In this document: positions 1 through 8,243 of the stretch, in pieces
Numbering within the stretch: position 1 is the first letter of the stretch
Layout: each line of letters begins with the position of its first letter
NCBI GenBank assembly: GCA_005878835.1
Contig: VBMV01000056.1
Coordinates: 1 to 64,000 of the forward strand
DNA from: Gammaproteobacteria bacterium
Lineage (GTDB): Bacteria > Pseudomonadota > Gammaproteobacteria > Steroidobacterales > Steroidobacteraceae
Direction: 5' to 3'
Length of the DNA stretch: 64,000 nucleotides
Translations under genes and position numbers: made by a program
The notes under the pieces: generated by a model
What the model saw: the letters and a program-made list of their open reading frames with translations, nothing else
Databases searched by the model: none
Told to the model about the DNA's origin: nothing

Positions 1-1
1 C

Positions 2-1246
2 GAGCGGGACCTGACGTTCAACGCGACGACCTACGGCGGAGTCTTTGTCCCCATAAACACGCTGCCGGCCTCAACGTTCGCCGGGGGCTTAACGCCGGGG
101 GACTACCTCAAGAACACCTCCAGCCCGGGCACTTTGACCAGCTATTGGCAGGTGAACACAGGTGCCGTGGAGCGCGTGCTCTTTGCTGAGCTTGAACACT
201 CGGGACGCGTGTTGTATCCGCAGCAGAGCTTCTCTGCACAGGAGAAGACCACGGGCGGCTTTGTCATGGGCAACTTCGAGGGCGATCACTGGCGCGGAAA
301 CCTCGGCCTGCGCATCGTTCGCACGGAGCAGACCACAAACGGTGCAGTCTTCGCCGGCGGACCCGGCTCGATCGATAATCCGTTCGGCCGCTTCATTCCG
401 ACCACCGCGGAGCGCAACTACACGGATACGCTGCCCTCCTTGAACCTGGCCTACGATGTGACGAAGGACGTCGTCGTGCGTTTTGCGGCGGCCAAAGTGA
501 TGGCGCGGCCTGACTACACCGACATCGTGCCGCGCACTACGCTCAACCCCGGCGCGCTGACAGGAGCGGCTGGCAACCCCGATCTCGACCCCTACCGTGC
601 GACCCAGGAAGACCTGGCGGTCGAGTGGTACCCGGACAGGGATACGGCGTTCACCCTGGCGCTCTACAACAAGGACATCAAGTCGTTCATCGTGGACGTG
701 CCGGTAGCCGGGAATTTTCCCATCCAATCGGCGACTCAGCCGAATGCGGCCTGCACGCCGACCAGCACTCCGAACCTGTTCAACTGTCCATTCACGATCA
801 ATAAGCGTGCCAACGGCGGCGGCGGCAAGGCTCGGGGCGCGGAGCTTGGATTCACCAAGCCGATCTGGGGTGGCTTCGGCTTGCAGGCAAACTATACCTA
901 CTCGGATTCGAAATTGGACAGCGGTGATCCGGTCCCGGGCGACTCGAAGAACACCTACAACGTGACGGGCTTCTTCGAGAATAAGCGCCTGAGTGCGCGC
1001 CTCGCGTACACCTACCGATCGGACTTCTTTGTCACCTTCGATCGCTCGACGCACCTCGACCAGTCCGCGCTGAAGTCGCTGGACGCATCGGTTGCGCTGA
1101 ACATTACCGACAATATCGCACTGACCTTCGACGGACTTAACTTGACAGATGACAAGATCGTGCAGTTCGCGGATAACCTCTCAAGACCGCGCGCGATCTA
1201 CGACAATGGTCGGGTGTATTACGCGGGCGCGAAGGCGAGGTTCTGA
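2..1246 (+). CDS. TonB-dependent receptor, C-terminal part (5' end outside window)
   Basis: The frame is open from base 2 to a TGA at 1244-1246, so the gene enters from the left and only about 414 C-terminal residues are visible. They form the beta-barrel end of an outer-membrane TonB-dependent receptor: alternating aromatic and charged strands, a typical 'ANYTYSDSKLDSGD' strand, a 'LNLTDDK' segment near the end, and a terminal Phe (AGAKARF) as expected for BAM-dependent barrels. The plug and TonB box lie outside the window. The substrate cannot be read from this part. The adjacent hexosaminidase-PTS operon makes an amino-sugar oligosaccharide a reasonable guess, which is inference from context. 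Family assignment is strong; substrate is unknown. Confidence 0.88.
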   Translation, partial: ERDLTFNATTYGGVFVPINTLPASTFAGGLTPGDYLKNTSSPGTLTSYWQVNTGAVERVLFAELEHSGRVLYPQQSFSAQEKTTGGFVMGNFEGDHWRGNLGLRIVRTEQTTNGAVFAGGPGSIDNPFGRFIPTTAERNYTDTLPSLNLAYDVTKDVVVRFAAAKVMARPDYTDIVPRTTLNPGALTGAAGNPDLDPYRATQEDLAVEWYPDRDTAFTLALYNKDIKSFIVDVPVAGNFPIQSATQPNAACTPTSTPNLFNCPFTINKRANGGGGKARGAELGFTKPIWGGFGLQANYTYSDSKLDSGDPVPGDSKNTYNVTGFFENKRLSARLAYTYRSDFFVTFDRSTHLDQSALKSLDASVALNITDNIALTFDGLNLTDDKIVQFADNLSRPRAIYDNGRVYYAGAKARF

Positions 1247-1256
1247 TCCAAAGGGC

Positions 1257-1287
1257 AACGGCCATGGGCATGGTGTCCGTGGCCGTT
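1257..1287. terminator. Hairpin between convergent genes, likely bidirectional terminator
   Basis: A perfect 8-bp inverted repeat (AACGGCCA at 1257-1264, TGGCCGTT at 1280-1287), extendable inwards by about 3 pairs, fills the 41-bp gap between the TonB receptor stop and the convergent sulfotransferase stop. There is no long T-run, so it may be a weak or bidirectional terminator. Confidence 0.6.
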
Positions 1288-2988
1288 TCACCTGTAGCCG
1301 TACGCGGTCATGATTGGCGCGAGCCGAGGTACCAATGGCTTCAGAGCCTGCGTGTAGTGCACGTGGCGATTGATTGAGCGGTCGTTGAGCTTCTCGGTGA
1401 CCTGCGCGTAACTTGGCGTGGGCGCATAACGTGGATTCTCGTGAAAGCGCAGGCAGGCATCCTCGAACGGCAGGCCGAGATAGTCGAGGAGGCTCGCGGT
1501 CTGCCCATTCTGATCCTCGACGAGAGATTCATATCTGAGTACGAAGTCGTCCGGCGCGAGCTCGCGGCGATAGTGCTCGACCAGCTCAAACACGGCGGCG
1601 AGGTGATGCGCGATATCCTCGATGCGGTAGCCGCAGTTGAAGCCGTGCGTCATGTTGTTCGACATCATCGAGACGCACACATCCAATGGATGGCGCACCA
1701 CGTGGATGATCTTCGCCTCCGGAAATGCCATCTTCAGGAGGGGAAGATAGACTTCGTTGAACGGCATCTTGTCGGTGAAGAACGCCTTGCCGCTGTGCGC
1801 AAGCCCGTACTGCTCAGCGCGCGCGAGATAGTAGTCGCGAAACAAAGTCGCGGCGTAGCGGTGATCGGCCGTCCAGCTCTGCGCGAGATTTTCCGGAAAT
1901 GGTTCCGGCCCAGGGAACAGGTCCTTGGCGAGCTTGCGCAGCTCGCCAAGGAAGGGGAGCTCGCCGCCGGCCAGCACTGCCGGGTGGCTGCAGAGAATCT
2001 GTTCGACCAAAGTCGTGCCCGAGCGCGGAAAGCCCATGATGAAGATCGGTTGCGTCACATCGGTGCGCGGCTTGGCTCGGGGCAGAAGCTTGATGTTCTC
2101 CCGCGTGAAGAACCGCGCGAGCTGTCCGAAGAACCCGGCGACCGCGTCTGCCTTGTAGTCCAGTCCGCCGCCTTCCTGGGCCAGCTTGTGCTTGCCCTCC
2201 ACAAAGTCTTGCCAGGCTTGTTCATATCTGCCGAGGCGCTCATGCAAACGCCCGCGTGCCAGCTGCCCATCGCCTGCGAGGGTCACTGCGGCATCGAGAA
2301 TCGCGAGCGCCTCTGCATAGCGACCTGCGCGCGCCAGATAATTGCTCCGCAGGAGGTTAACCTCTGCGGCAGAGGAGAGCGCCTGTGCCCGATCGAGCAG
2401 GTTCTGCGCGCGCGCGAGGTCTCCGCGTACCTCATACAGGGTGGACCAGTAGGCGAGCGTCTTCATATCGCTCGGAGCCAGCTCGTGGGCATGAGCGAAG
2501 TAGTGGTCGGCAAGGTCCGTGCGGCCCTGTTTCAACAGGTTGAGGGCGAGGTTCATGAGAAATGGCGCCTGGGGGCCGGCGAGCTCCAACGCGCGGCGGA
2601 AGTGCCACTCCCCGGACGGCAAATCGTTGAGCTCCGAGAGCAGCAGGCCGAAGAGGTTGTGCGCCTGAGCGTTGTGGGGGTTGGCCCGCAGGGCTGCCCG
2701 CGCCACGTGTTCGGCATCCGCACGGCGCCCGTGCGTGAGCAGGAGTTGAGTCAGATCGTTGAAGGCCCAATCTGCCCGCGAATCGATGCCGATGACGGTT
2801 TGCAGCGTGTGCACGGCTTCGCCGATTTGGCCGCGTCGGCGCTGGACGATGGAGCGCAGCTCGAGCGCGGTCACGTCTCGTGCTGCGGTCTTGAGCCGCT
2901 CTTCGGCGGCCGCTTCAACGCCACTCAGGTCGCCGCGCTGCAGGGCCTCGCGGCCGCGAAGGATAAGGGGATGGGGCGCGGTTGCCAT
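1288..2988 (-). CDS. TPR-repeat sulfotransferase family protein
   Basis: The 566-residue product has two parts. Roughly residues 1-300 are tetratricopeptide repeats (regular 34-residue Ala/Leu helix pairs, for example 'NPHNAQAHNLFGLLLSEL'). The C-terminal half is a PAPS-dependent sulfotransferase with the 5'-phosphosulfate loop 'GFPRSGTTLVEQ' and the 3'-phosphate motif 'VRHPLDVCVSMM'. Family members move sulfate from PAPS to an acceptor hydroxyl; the acceptor here is unknown. I chose the ATG at 2986-2988 because a GAGG lies 9 bases upstream and the protein starts MATAPHPLILRGREAL; the open frame extends further upstream without family sequence. It faces the TonB receptor and is divergent from the hexosaminidase. 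TonB receptor/TPR-sulfotransferase pairs are common in Xanthomonadales-type genomes, from general knowledge. Confidence 0.88.
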   Translation of the reverse strand: MATAPHPLILRGREALQRGDLSGVEAAAEERLKTAARDVTALELRSIVQRRRGQIGEAVHTLQTVIGIDSRADWAFNDLTQLLLTHGRRADAEHVARAALRANPHNAQAHNLFGLLLSELNDLPSGEWHFRRALELAGPQAPFLMNLALNLLKQGRTDLADHYFAHAHELAPSDMKTLAYWSTLYEVRGDLARAQNLLDRAQALSSAAEVNLLRSNYLARAGRYAEALAILDAAVTLAGDGQLARGRLHERLGRYEQAWQDFVEGKHKLAQEGGGLDYKADAVAGFFGQLARFFTRENIKLLPRAKPRTDVTQPIFIMGFPRSGTTLVEQILCSHPAVLAGGELPFLGELRKLAKDLFPGPEPFPENLAQSWTADHRYAATLFRDYYLARAEQYGLAHSGKAFFTDKMPFNEVYLPLLKMAFPEAKIIHVVRHPLDVCVSMMSNNMTHGFNCGYRIEDIAHHLAAVFELVEHYRRELAPDDFVLRYESLVEDQNGQTASLLDYLGLPFEDACLRFHENPRYAPTPSYAQVTEKLNDRSINRHVHYTQALKPLVPRLAPIMTAYGYR

Positions 2989-3077
2989 GAAGCAAGCCTC
3001 GGGAGACGGATGCAGACTCAGCTGCTCATACCCGCTATGGTGCCCGCTTCCAGGCGGCTTGTTTAGGGCATTGCTTG

Positions 3078-5231
3078 ATGGCCGGCGCAGGACGGAAGTC
3101 ATTTGCCGCAGCGGCGGCGGCAATTGTGTTGCTGGGCATTGGCACGCCAGCAGGCTCGCGCGCGGCTGACCGCTTCAATTCAATCGCCGATGTCATCCCG
3201 GCACCTGCGCAGGTACTGCCCGGTCGCGGCGTTTTCGCGCTCCGCACCGGAACAAAAGTGTCAATCCCCCGAGATCCTCAAGCCGCGCGGATTGGGCGCT
3301 ATTTCGCTGCTCTGCTGTTGCAGACCCGCGGAACTGCGCTCGAGGTGGTGGAACGCACGGGCGCGAACCCGCCCGCGGGTGCGATCGTCTTCGCACTCGT
3401 TTCCCACCGTGCGAAGCCAGACGCGGGAGACGTGAGATCAGGTCCGGAGGGCTACAGACTCGACGTGTTACCGCAGCGAGTCGTCGTGTCAGCGGGCGAT
3501 CGGCGCGGCTTGTTCTACGGCGCCGTCACCCTGTGGCAGCTGTGCACCGCGAGCGCCCCCGTACACGGCAGCATCACGCTGCCCGCACTGCACATCGTCG
3601 ATGCGCCACGCTTTCGCTGGCGCGGCCTGATGCTGGACTCGGCGCGCCATTTTCAATCGCCCGCGTTCATCATGCGCTACATCGACTGGATGGCGCTGCA
3701 CAAGCTCAACGTGCTGGGCTGGCATCTGACCGATGACCAGGGCTGGCGGCTCGAGATCGGGAAGTATCCGCGCCTCACCAGCGTCGGCGCCTGGCGCGTG
3801 CCGGCGGGCCGCGCGGCAGCGCGCGACATCGATCCGGCCACCGCTCGGCCACGTCTGTATGGCGGCTTCTACACCCAGGACGACGTGCGCCGCATCGTCG
3901 CGCACGCGCAGGCGCGCAACGTCACCATCGTGCCGGAGATCGACATGCCCGGGCATGCGACCGCGGCCATCGTCGCCTATCCGCAGCTGGGTGCGACGAA
4001 TGAGCCGCCGCAGGCAGTGCCGGCTGACTGGGGCATCTACCCGAATCTCTTCAACGTGGAAGAATCCACCTTCGCTTTTCTCGAGGACGTGCTCGCCGAA
4101 GTGATGGGACTCTTTCCCGGGGAATATATCCACGTTGGGGGCGATGAGGCGGTGAAGGATCAATGGAAGGCGTCCGCGCGCGTGCAGGCGCGCATGCGCG
4201 AGCTGGGTGTGGCGAACGAGGAGGCACTGCAGGGCTACTTCACTCACCGAATGGGGGAGTACCTGCGGGCGCACGACCGGCGCCTCGTGGGTTGGGATGA
4301 GATCCTCGAGGGCGGCGTGCCGGCGGACGCAACCGTTATGTCCTGGCGCGGCGTGCAGGGCGCGATCGCCGCCGCCGCCGCCGGACACGACGCAGTGTTG
4401 TCCCCGGACCCGACGCTGTACCTGGATAGCCGCCAGGGCCGCTCGCCGAGCGAGCCGCCGGGCCGCGGCACGGTCGAGACGCTCGCCGACGTCTATCACT
4501 TCGACCCGCTGCCCGGACCCCTCGCGGCCGATGGGCGACACGTGCTCGGGCTGCAGGCGAATCTCTGGACCGAGCACGTGCGCACCGAAGAGCGCGCCGC
4601 CTACATGACCTGGCCGCGCGCGGCCGCCCTCGCCGAGATCGGCTGGTCCCCGCCCGCGCGCCTCGACTGGCCGGATTTTCTCGCCCGGCTGCCGGCGGAG
4701 TTCCGCCGCCTGAGTGGGCTCGGCGTGCACTACTCGGACGATGCGCTCGCGCCGCCTCACACCGTGGGGCCGCACGAGCGCCACATGAGCCAGGATTTGA
4801 AGACCTGCACCGACAAGCTGGTCCTGTCGCTCGAGGATGACGCGCCGATGGAGGGGGCGCGCGCCGTGTTCCTCATCGACATCATGAATCCCTGCTGGAT
4901 TCTGCCGGCCGCCGATCTGTCTCACGGGTCGACGCTGACCGCCGCGGTGGGGCAGGTGCCGTTCAACTTCCAGATCGGCAAGGACATCGAGGCCATCAAA
5001 CTCAATGCGCCGAACACGCCCGCCGGGGAGCTCGAGGTGCGTCTGGACGGCTGCCAGGGTGAGCCCGTCGCGGTGCTGCCACTCGCACCGGCGGCCGACA
5101 ACGACGCGGTGACGACGCTGCCGGCGGTGCCGCTGCCGGGCGCGGCCGGGCCGCACGACCTGTGCTTCCGCTTCACCCAGCGCACGCTCGATCCGCTATG
5201 GGCGCTCGACTGGGTGCAGCTCTTGCCATGA
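3078..5231 (+). CDS. Beta-N-acetylhexosaminidase, glycoside hydrolase family 20
   Basis: The 717-residue exported enzyme has a signal peptide (KSFAAAAAAIVLLGIG..., cut probably after SRAA), an N-terminal GH20b-like domain (about 40-165), the GH20 catalytic barrel (about 170-530) and a C-terminal extension of about 150 residues. The catalytic Asp-Glu pair is in 'IHVGGDEAVKDQWK'. 'FRWRGLMLDSARH' and 'HLTDDQGWRLEI' are also GH20 signatures. It removes terminal beta-linked GlcNAc or GalNAc from chitin fragments or glycans, probably in the periplasm. The ATG at 3078 was chosen; a TTG codon sits directly before it at 3075. Its TGA overlaps the next ATG (ATGA at 5228-5231), so it is translationally coupled to the PTS genes, which supports GlcNAc as the product taken up. 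Confidence 0.93.
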   Translation: MAGAGRKSFAAAAAAIVLLGIGTPAGSRAADRFNSIADVIPAPAQVLPGRGVFALRTGTKVSIPRDPQAARIGRYFAALLLQTRGTALEVVERTGANPPAGAIVFALVSHRAKPDAGDVRSGPEGYRLDVLPQRVVVSAGDRRGLFYGAVTLWQLCTASAPVHGSITLPALHIVDAPRFRWRGLMLDSARHFQSPAFIMRYIDWMALHKLNVLGWHLTDDQGWRLEIGKYPRLTSVGAWRVPAGRAAARDIDPATARPRLYGGFYTQDDVRRIVAHAQARNVTIVPEIDMPGHATAAIVAYPQLGATNEPPQAVPADWGIYPNLFNVEESTFAFLEDVLAEVMGLFPGEYIHVGGDEAVKDQWKASARVQARMRELGVANEEALQGYFTHRMGEYLRAHDRRLVGWDEILEGGVPADATVMSWRGVQGAIAAAAAGHDAVLSPDPTLYLDSRQGRSPSEPPGRGTVETLADVYHFDPLPGPLAADGRHVLGLQANLWTEHVRTEERAAYMTWPRAAALAEIGWSPPARLDWPDFLARLPAEFRRLSGLGVHYSDDALAPPHTVGPHERHMSQDLKTCTDKLVLSLEDDAPMEGARAVFLIDIMNPCWILPAADLSHGSTLTAAVGQVPFNFQIGKDIEAIKLNAPNTPAGELEVRLDGCQGEPVAVLPLAPAADNDAVTTLPAVPLPGAAGPHDLCFRFTQRTLDPLWALDWVQLLP

Positions 5232-5995
5232 CGCCGGTGCGCACCGTGAGGCTGCTCGCGCCGCTCGCCGGCTGGAGCACCCCTCTCGAGGAAGCGCCCG
5301 ATGAGGTGTTCGCCAGAGGCTTGCTCGGCGACGGACTGGCCATCGATCCGACCTCGGCCACGCTCTGCGCCCCCTGTGACGGGGAGCTGATCGTGATCGC
5401 CGCCGCGCGACACGCCGTGACGCTGCGCACTCCGCAGGGGTGCGAGGTGCTGCTGCATGTCGGCATCGATAGCGTGGAGCTCGGGGGGCAGGGGTTCGAG
5501 CTGCACGCGCAGCAGGGCGCGCGCGTTAGAGCGGGCGAGAGGCTCCTCAGCTTCGATCTGGATCTCCTCGCGCGGCGCGCCAGGAGCGTCCTCACCCCGG
5601 TGATCGTGACCGCCGACAGCGGCTTTCGGATTGTGCGCCGCAGCTCGGGCTGCGAGCTCGCGGTCGGGAACCTCCTCATGGAAGTCGCCTCGCAAGCGCA
5701 GGAGGTGTCCGCGCCGGCGGCGCCGGGCGATGCGACAACCGTGCGGCGCCTCAAGGTCGGCGTTGAGCACGGCATTTACACGCGGCCGGCGGCGCTGCTT
5801 GCGGACGCGGTGAGGAGTCTCGCCGCGGACGTGCGCATCGCGGCGCATGGACGCGAGGCCAATGCGCGCAGCATCGTGGCGCTGATGGCGCTCGGGGTCG
5901 AGCGCGGGGAGGAGATCGAGATCCGTGCCACCGGGCCCGACGCCACGGTCGCCGTGCAGGCGCTGGCGGCGCTGCTGTCGGGGACGCTGTCGTGA
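5228..5995 (+). CDS. PTS EIIA(Glc-type)-HPr fusion with His-to-Tyr change in the HPr domain
   Basis: The 255-residue cytoplasmic protein has an EIIA-Glc/Crr-type domain (about 1-150) and an HPr domain (about 170-255). The EIIA domain keeps both active-site histidines: His62 in 'ARHAVTL' and phospho-accepting His77 in 'LLHVGIDSVEL'. The HPr domain has 'HGIYTRPAA' where the family has GLHARPA, so the phospho-His position is Tyr184 (codon TAC, 5777-5779). The Ser46-like 'ARSIVALMALG' region is kept. Related fusions usually continue into an Enzyme I domain, which is absent: the stop overlaps the EIIC start (GTGA). EIIA must therefore be phosphorylated by HPr and EI encoded elsewhere, and the HPr domain here probably cannot relay phosphate. 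That is inference; a Crh-like regulatory role is possible. Confidence 0.88.
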   Translation: MTPVRTVRLLAPLAGWSTPLEEAPDEVFARGLLGDGLAIDPTSATLCAPCDGELIVIAAARHAVTLRTPQGCEVLLHVGIDSVELGGQGFELHAQQGARVRAGERLLSFDLDLLARRARSVLTPVIVTADSGFRIVRRSSGCELAVGNLLMEVASQAQEVSAPAAPGDATTVRRLKVGVEHGIYTRPAALLADAVRSLAADVRIAAHGREANARSIVALMALGVERGEEIEIRATGPDATVAVQALAALLSGTLS

Positions 5996-7749
5996 AGCTC
6001 GGGCTCGCGGGACTGCAGAAGGTGGGCGGCGCCCTGATGCTGCCCATCGCGGTGCTGCCGATCGCGGGCCTGCTGCTGCGCCTGGGGCAGCCCGACCTGC
6101 TCGATTCGGCCTCCGTGGCCGCGGCGGGCGAGGCCATCTTCTCGAATCTCGGCCTGTTGTTCGCGATCGGCGTGGCGGTGGGACTCGCGCGCGAGAATCA
6201 CGGTGCGGCGGGACTCGCGAGCGTGGTCGCCTATCTGGTGGCGACCAAGGGGGCGGAGGTACTGATCGCGGTGCCGTCGGCGGCGGTGGCCGATTTCAGC
6301 GGCCGCGCGCGCGAGCTGGCGGTCGCGGCGTACAAGGCGCACGAGCTCGCCAAGCTCAGTGTGCCGGCGGGCATCCTCTCGGGCCTGACCGCCGGAGCGC
6401 TCTACAACCGCCTCTACAACATCAGTCTGCCGAGTTACCTCGCCTTCTTCGGCGGGCGGCGGTTCGTGCCGATTGCGAGTGGCTTCGCGGGGCTGCTGCT
6501 GGCCGGCGCGTTCGGCACCCAGTGGCAGCACCTCGAGCAGGGGATGGATGCGCTCAGCCGCTCGGTGCTGCACGCCGGGCCGCTCGGCCTGTTCGCCTAC
6601 GGCGTGCTCAACCGCGTGCTGATCGTGACCGGGCTCCACCACATCATCAACAACATCGCCTGGTTCCTGCTCGGCGATTACCACGGCGTTACCGGCGATC
6701 TGAAGCGCTTCTTCGCCGGCGATCCGAGTGCCGGCGCGTTCATGTCGGGCTTCTTTCCGGTGATGATGTTTGGTCTGCCGGCCGCCTGTCTCGCCATGTA
6801 TCACAGCGCTGTCCCCGAGCGGCGCCGCGCGGTAGGAGGGCTGCTCGCCTCCATCGCGCTGACCTCGATCCTCACCGGCGTCACCGAGCCGATCGAGTTC
6901 ACCTTCATCTTCCTGGCGCCGGTGCTGTACGGGGTGCACGCGCTGCTCACCGGAGTCGCGTTCATCATCATGAACGCCCTGCACGTGAGACTCGGTTTCG
7001 GCTTCTCCGCCGGCCTGTTCGACTATGTGCTGAACTTCAGCCGCGCCACGCGGCCGTTGTGGCTGCTGCCGGTGGGCGCGCTGTACTTCGCGCTGTACTA
7101 CGGACTGTTCCGCCTGGTCATCGTCAGGTTGGATCTGAAGACCCCGGGGCGCGACGCCCTGGAGAGCACCGCGGCGGCGCCGCCGCCGCCGGCCGAGCGC
7201 GCGCGTGCCTGGATCGGCGCGCTCGGCGGCGCGGCCAACCTCGTGTCGGTAGACGCGTGCACGACGCGCCTGCGGTTGTTGGTTGCGAATCAGGCGGCGG
7301 TCGATGAGGGTGCGCTGAAGCGACTCGGCGTCCGCGGGCTCGTGCGACCGTCGGCCAACGCGTTGCAGGTGGTGGTCGGTGCCGTCGCCGATCAGATCGC
7401 CGGAGAGATCCGCAGCGCGTTGCAGTCCACGAGCTGCGCCGCAGTGCCCGAGGCCGTCGCGCCGGGCACGTCTGCGCGGGCCGCGCCGGCCGCGCAGACG
7501 CCCGCGCTGGTGGCCCCGGATGCAGAGGCGCTCCTGGCCGCGCTCGGCGGCCGCGCCAACGTGCACGCGGTGGAAACCGCAGCGAGTCGGCTGCGCGTGA
7601 GCGTGGGCGATGCCGCGCTCATCGACCGCGCCGCCATTCGTGGCCTCGGGCTGCGCGGCATCGCGACACCGGTCGCGGGCTGTGTGCACGTGATCGTGGG
7701 TCCTGCCGCGGAGGCAGCGTGTGCGGGGCTGAAGAGACTGCTGGGGTAG
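5992..7749 (+). CDS. PTS EIIC-EIIB permease, NagE-like, with a second degenerate EIIB domain
   Basis: The 585-residue inner-membrane protein starts at a GTG overlapping the upstream stop. Residues 1-385 are the EIIC channel of the glucose/GlcNAc family (for example 'VTGLHHIINNIAWFLLGD' and 'SILTGVTEPIEFTF'). An EIIB domain follows (about 405-475), with the phospho-Cys at residue 423 in 'SVDACTTRLRL'. After a Pro/Ala linker comes a second EIIB-like domain (about 510-585) in which 'VETAASRLRV' aligns with that motif and puts Ala530 at the Cys position, so it cannot carry phosphate. GlcNAc is the likely sugar, because the permease is co-transcribed with a GH20 hexosaminidase. nagA and nagB are not in the window; they could lie to the left. 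Confidence 0.9.
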   Translation: MKLGLAGLQKVGGALMLPIAVLPIAGLLLRLGQPDLLDSASVAAAGEAIFSNLGLLFAIGVAVGLARENHGAAGLASVVAYLVATKGAEVLIAVPSAAVADFSGRARELAVAAYKAHELAKLSVPAGILSGLTAGALYNRLYNISLPSYLAFFGGRRFVPIASGFAGLLLAGAFGTQWQHLEQGMDALSRSVLHAGPLGLFAYGVLNRVLIVTGLHHIINNIAWFLLGDYHGVTGDLKRFFAGDPSAGAFMSGFFPVMMFGLPAACLAMYHSAVPERRRAVGGLLASIALTSILTGVTEPIEFTFIFLAPVLYGVHALLTGVAFIIMNALHVRLGFGFSAGLFDYVLNFSRATRPLWLLPVGALYFALYYGLFRLVIVRLDLKTPGRDALESTAAAPPPPAERARAWIGALGGAANLVSVDACTTRLRLLVANQAAVDEGALKRLGVRGLVRPSANALQVVVGAVADQIAGEIRSALQSTSCAAVPEAVAPGTSARAAPAAQTPALVAPDAEALLAALGGRANVHAVETAASRLRVSVGDAALIDRAAIRGLGLRGIATPVAGCVHVIVGPAAEAACAGLKRLLG

Positions 7750-7769
7750 GGGGTGTATGGGTGGTGGGT

Positions 7770-7927
7770 GGTATACCCATGGCGCGAACGTTCAAGCCCC
7801 CCTGCTGCACAGGGCCGGATTCTCTTTGCGCCGGTTTCCGCGTACCCTACGAAAGGATAAAAACGTGTCGGGAGCGAACTTCAAGTCGCGGTGGCACACC
7901 TAACTATAACGACAGAGGGATTGGAAG
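7770..7927 (+). promoter_or_regulatory. csrA leader region
   Basis: The 178-bp gap after the PTS operon holds an 8-bp palindrome, GGTATACC, at 7770-7777 and an A/T-richer stretch at 7850-7866. Immediately before csrA are two GGA triplets in 'agagggattggaag', overlapping the ribosome-binding site. GGA triplets near the start are typical CsrA contacts, so autoregulation is plausible but only inferred. I see no clear -35/-10 pair and no gene here. Confidence 0.4.
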
Positions 7928-8143
7928 ATGCTCATTCTCACACGCCGGGTTGGCGAGACCGTCATGATCGGCGACGACGTGACCATTACGGTTCTGGGGG
8001 TCAAGGGCAATCAGGTACGGGTCGGCATCAACGCGCCCAAGAGCGTTGCCGTGCACCGGGAAGAGATCTACGAGCGCATCAAGCGCGAGCAGCAGTCGGA
8101 CCTCTCGGACAAGCCCAAGGCCACCGAGTACGCGCCGGTCTGA
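7928..8143 (+). CDS. csrA: Carbon storage regulator CsrA (RsmA)
   Basis: The 71-residue RNA-binding protein begins [18 protein letters not shown] and contains '[22 protein letters not shown]', a near-exact match to the CsrA family over the whole fold. Arg44 (in 'VAVHREEIY'), the key RNA contact, and Leu4 are present. CsrA dimers bind GGA motifs in mRNA leaders and control carbon storage, motility and biofilm genes. The C-terminal tail ([20 protein letters not shown]) is longer than in E. coli. No tRNA-Ser follows it. It stands alone between the amino-sugar PTS operon and the convergent hut operon. Confidence 0.98.
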   Translation: MLILTRRVGETVMIGDDVTITVLGVKGNQVRVGINAPKSVAVHREEIYERIKREQQSDLSDKPKATEYAPV

Positions 8144-8243
8144 ATCGCCGCGAAGACCTGTAGACCGCATCCTTGGGCGGTGCGCACCGAGGGCTTGAGA
8201 CACCGTCGAGGTGGCCTGCGCCAGCGGCGCGCCTGGGCCTGCG

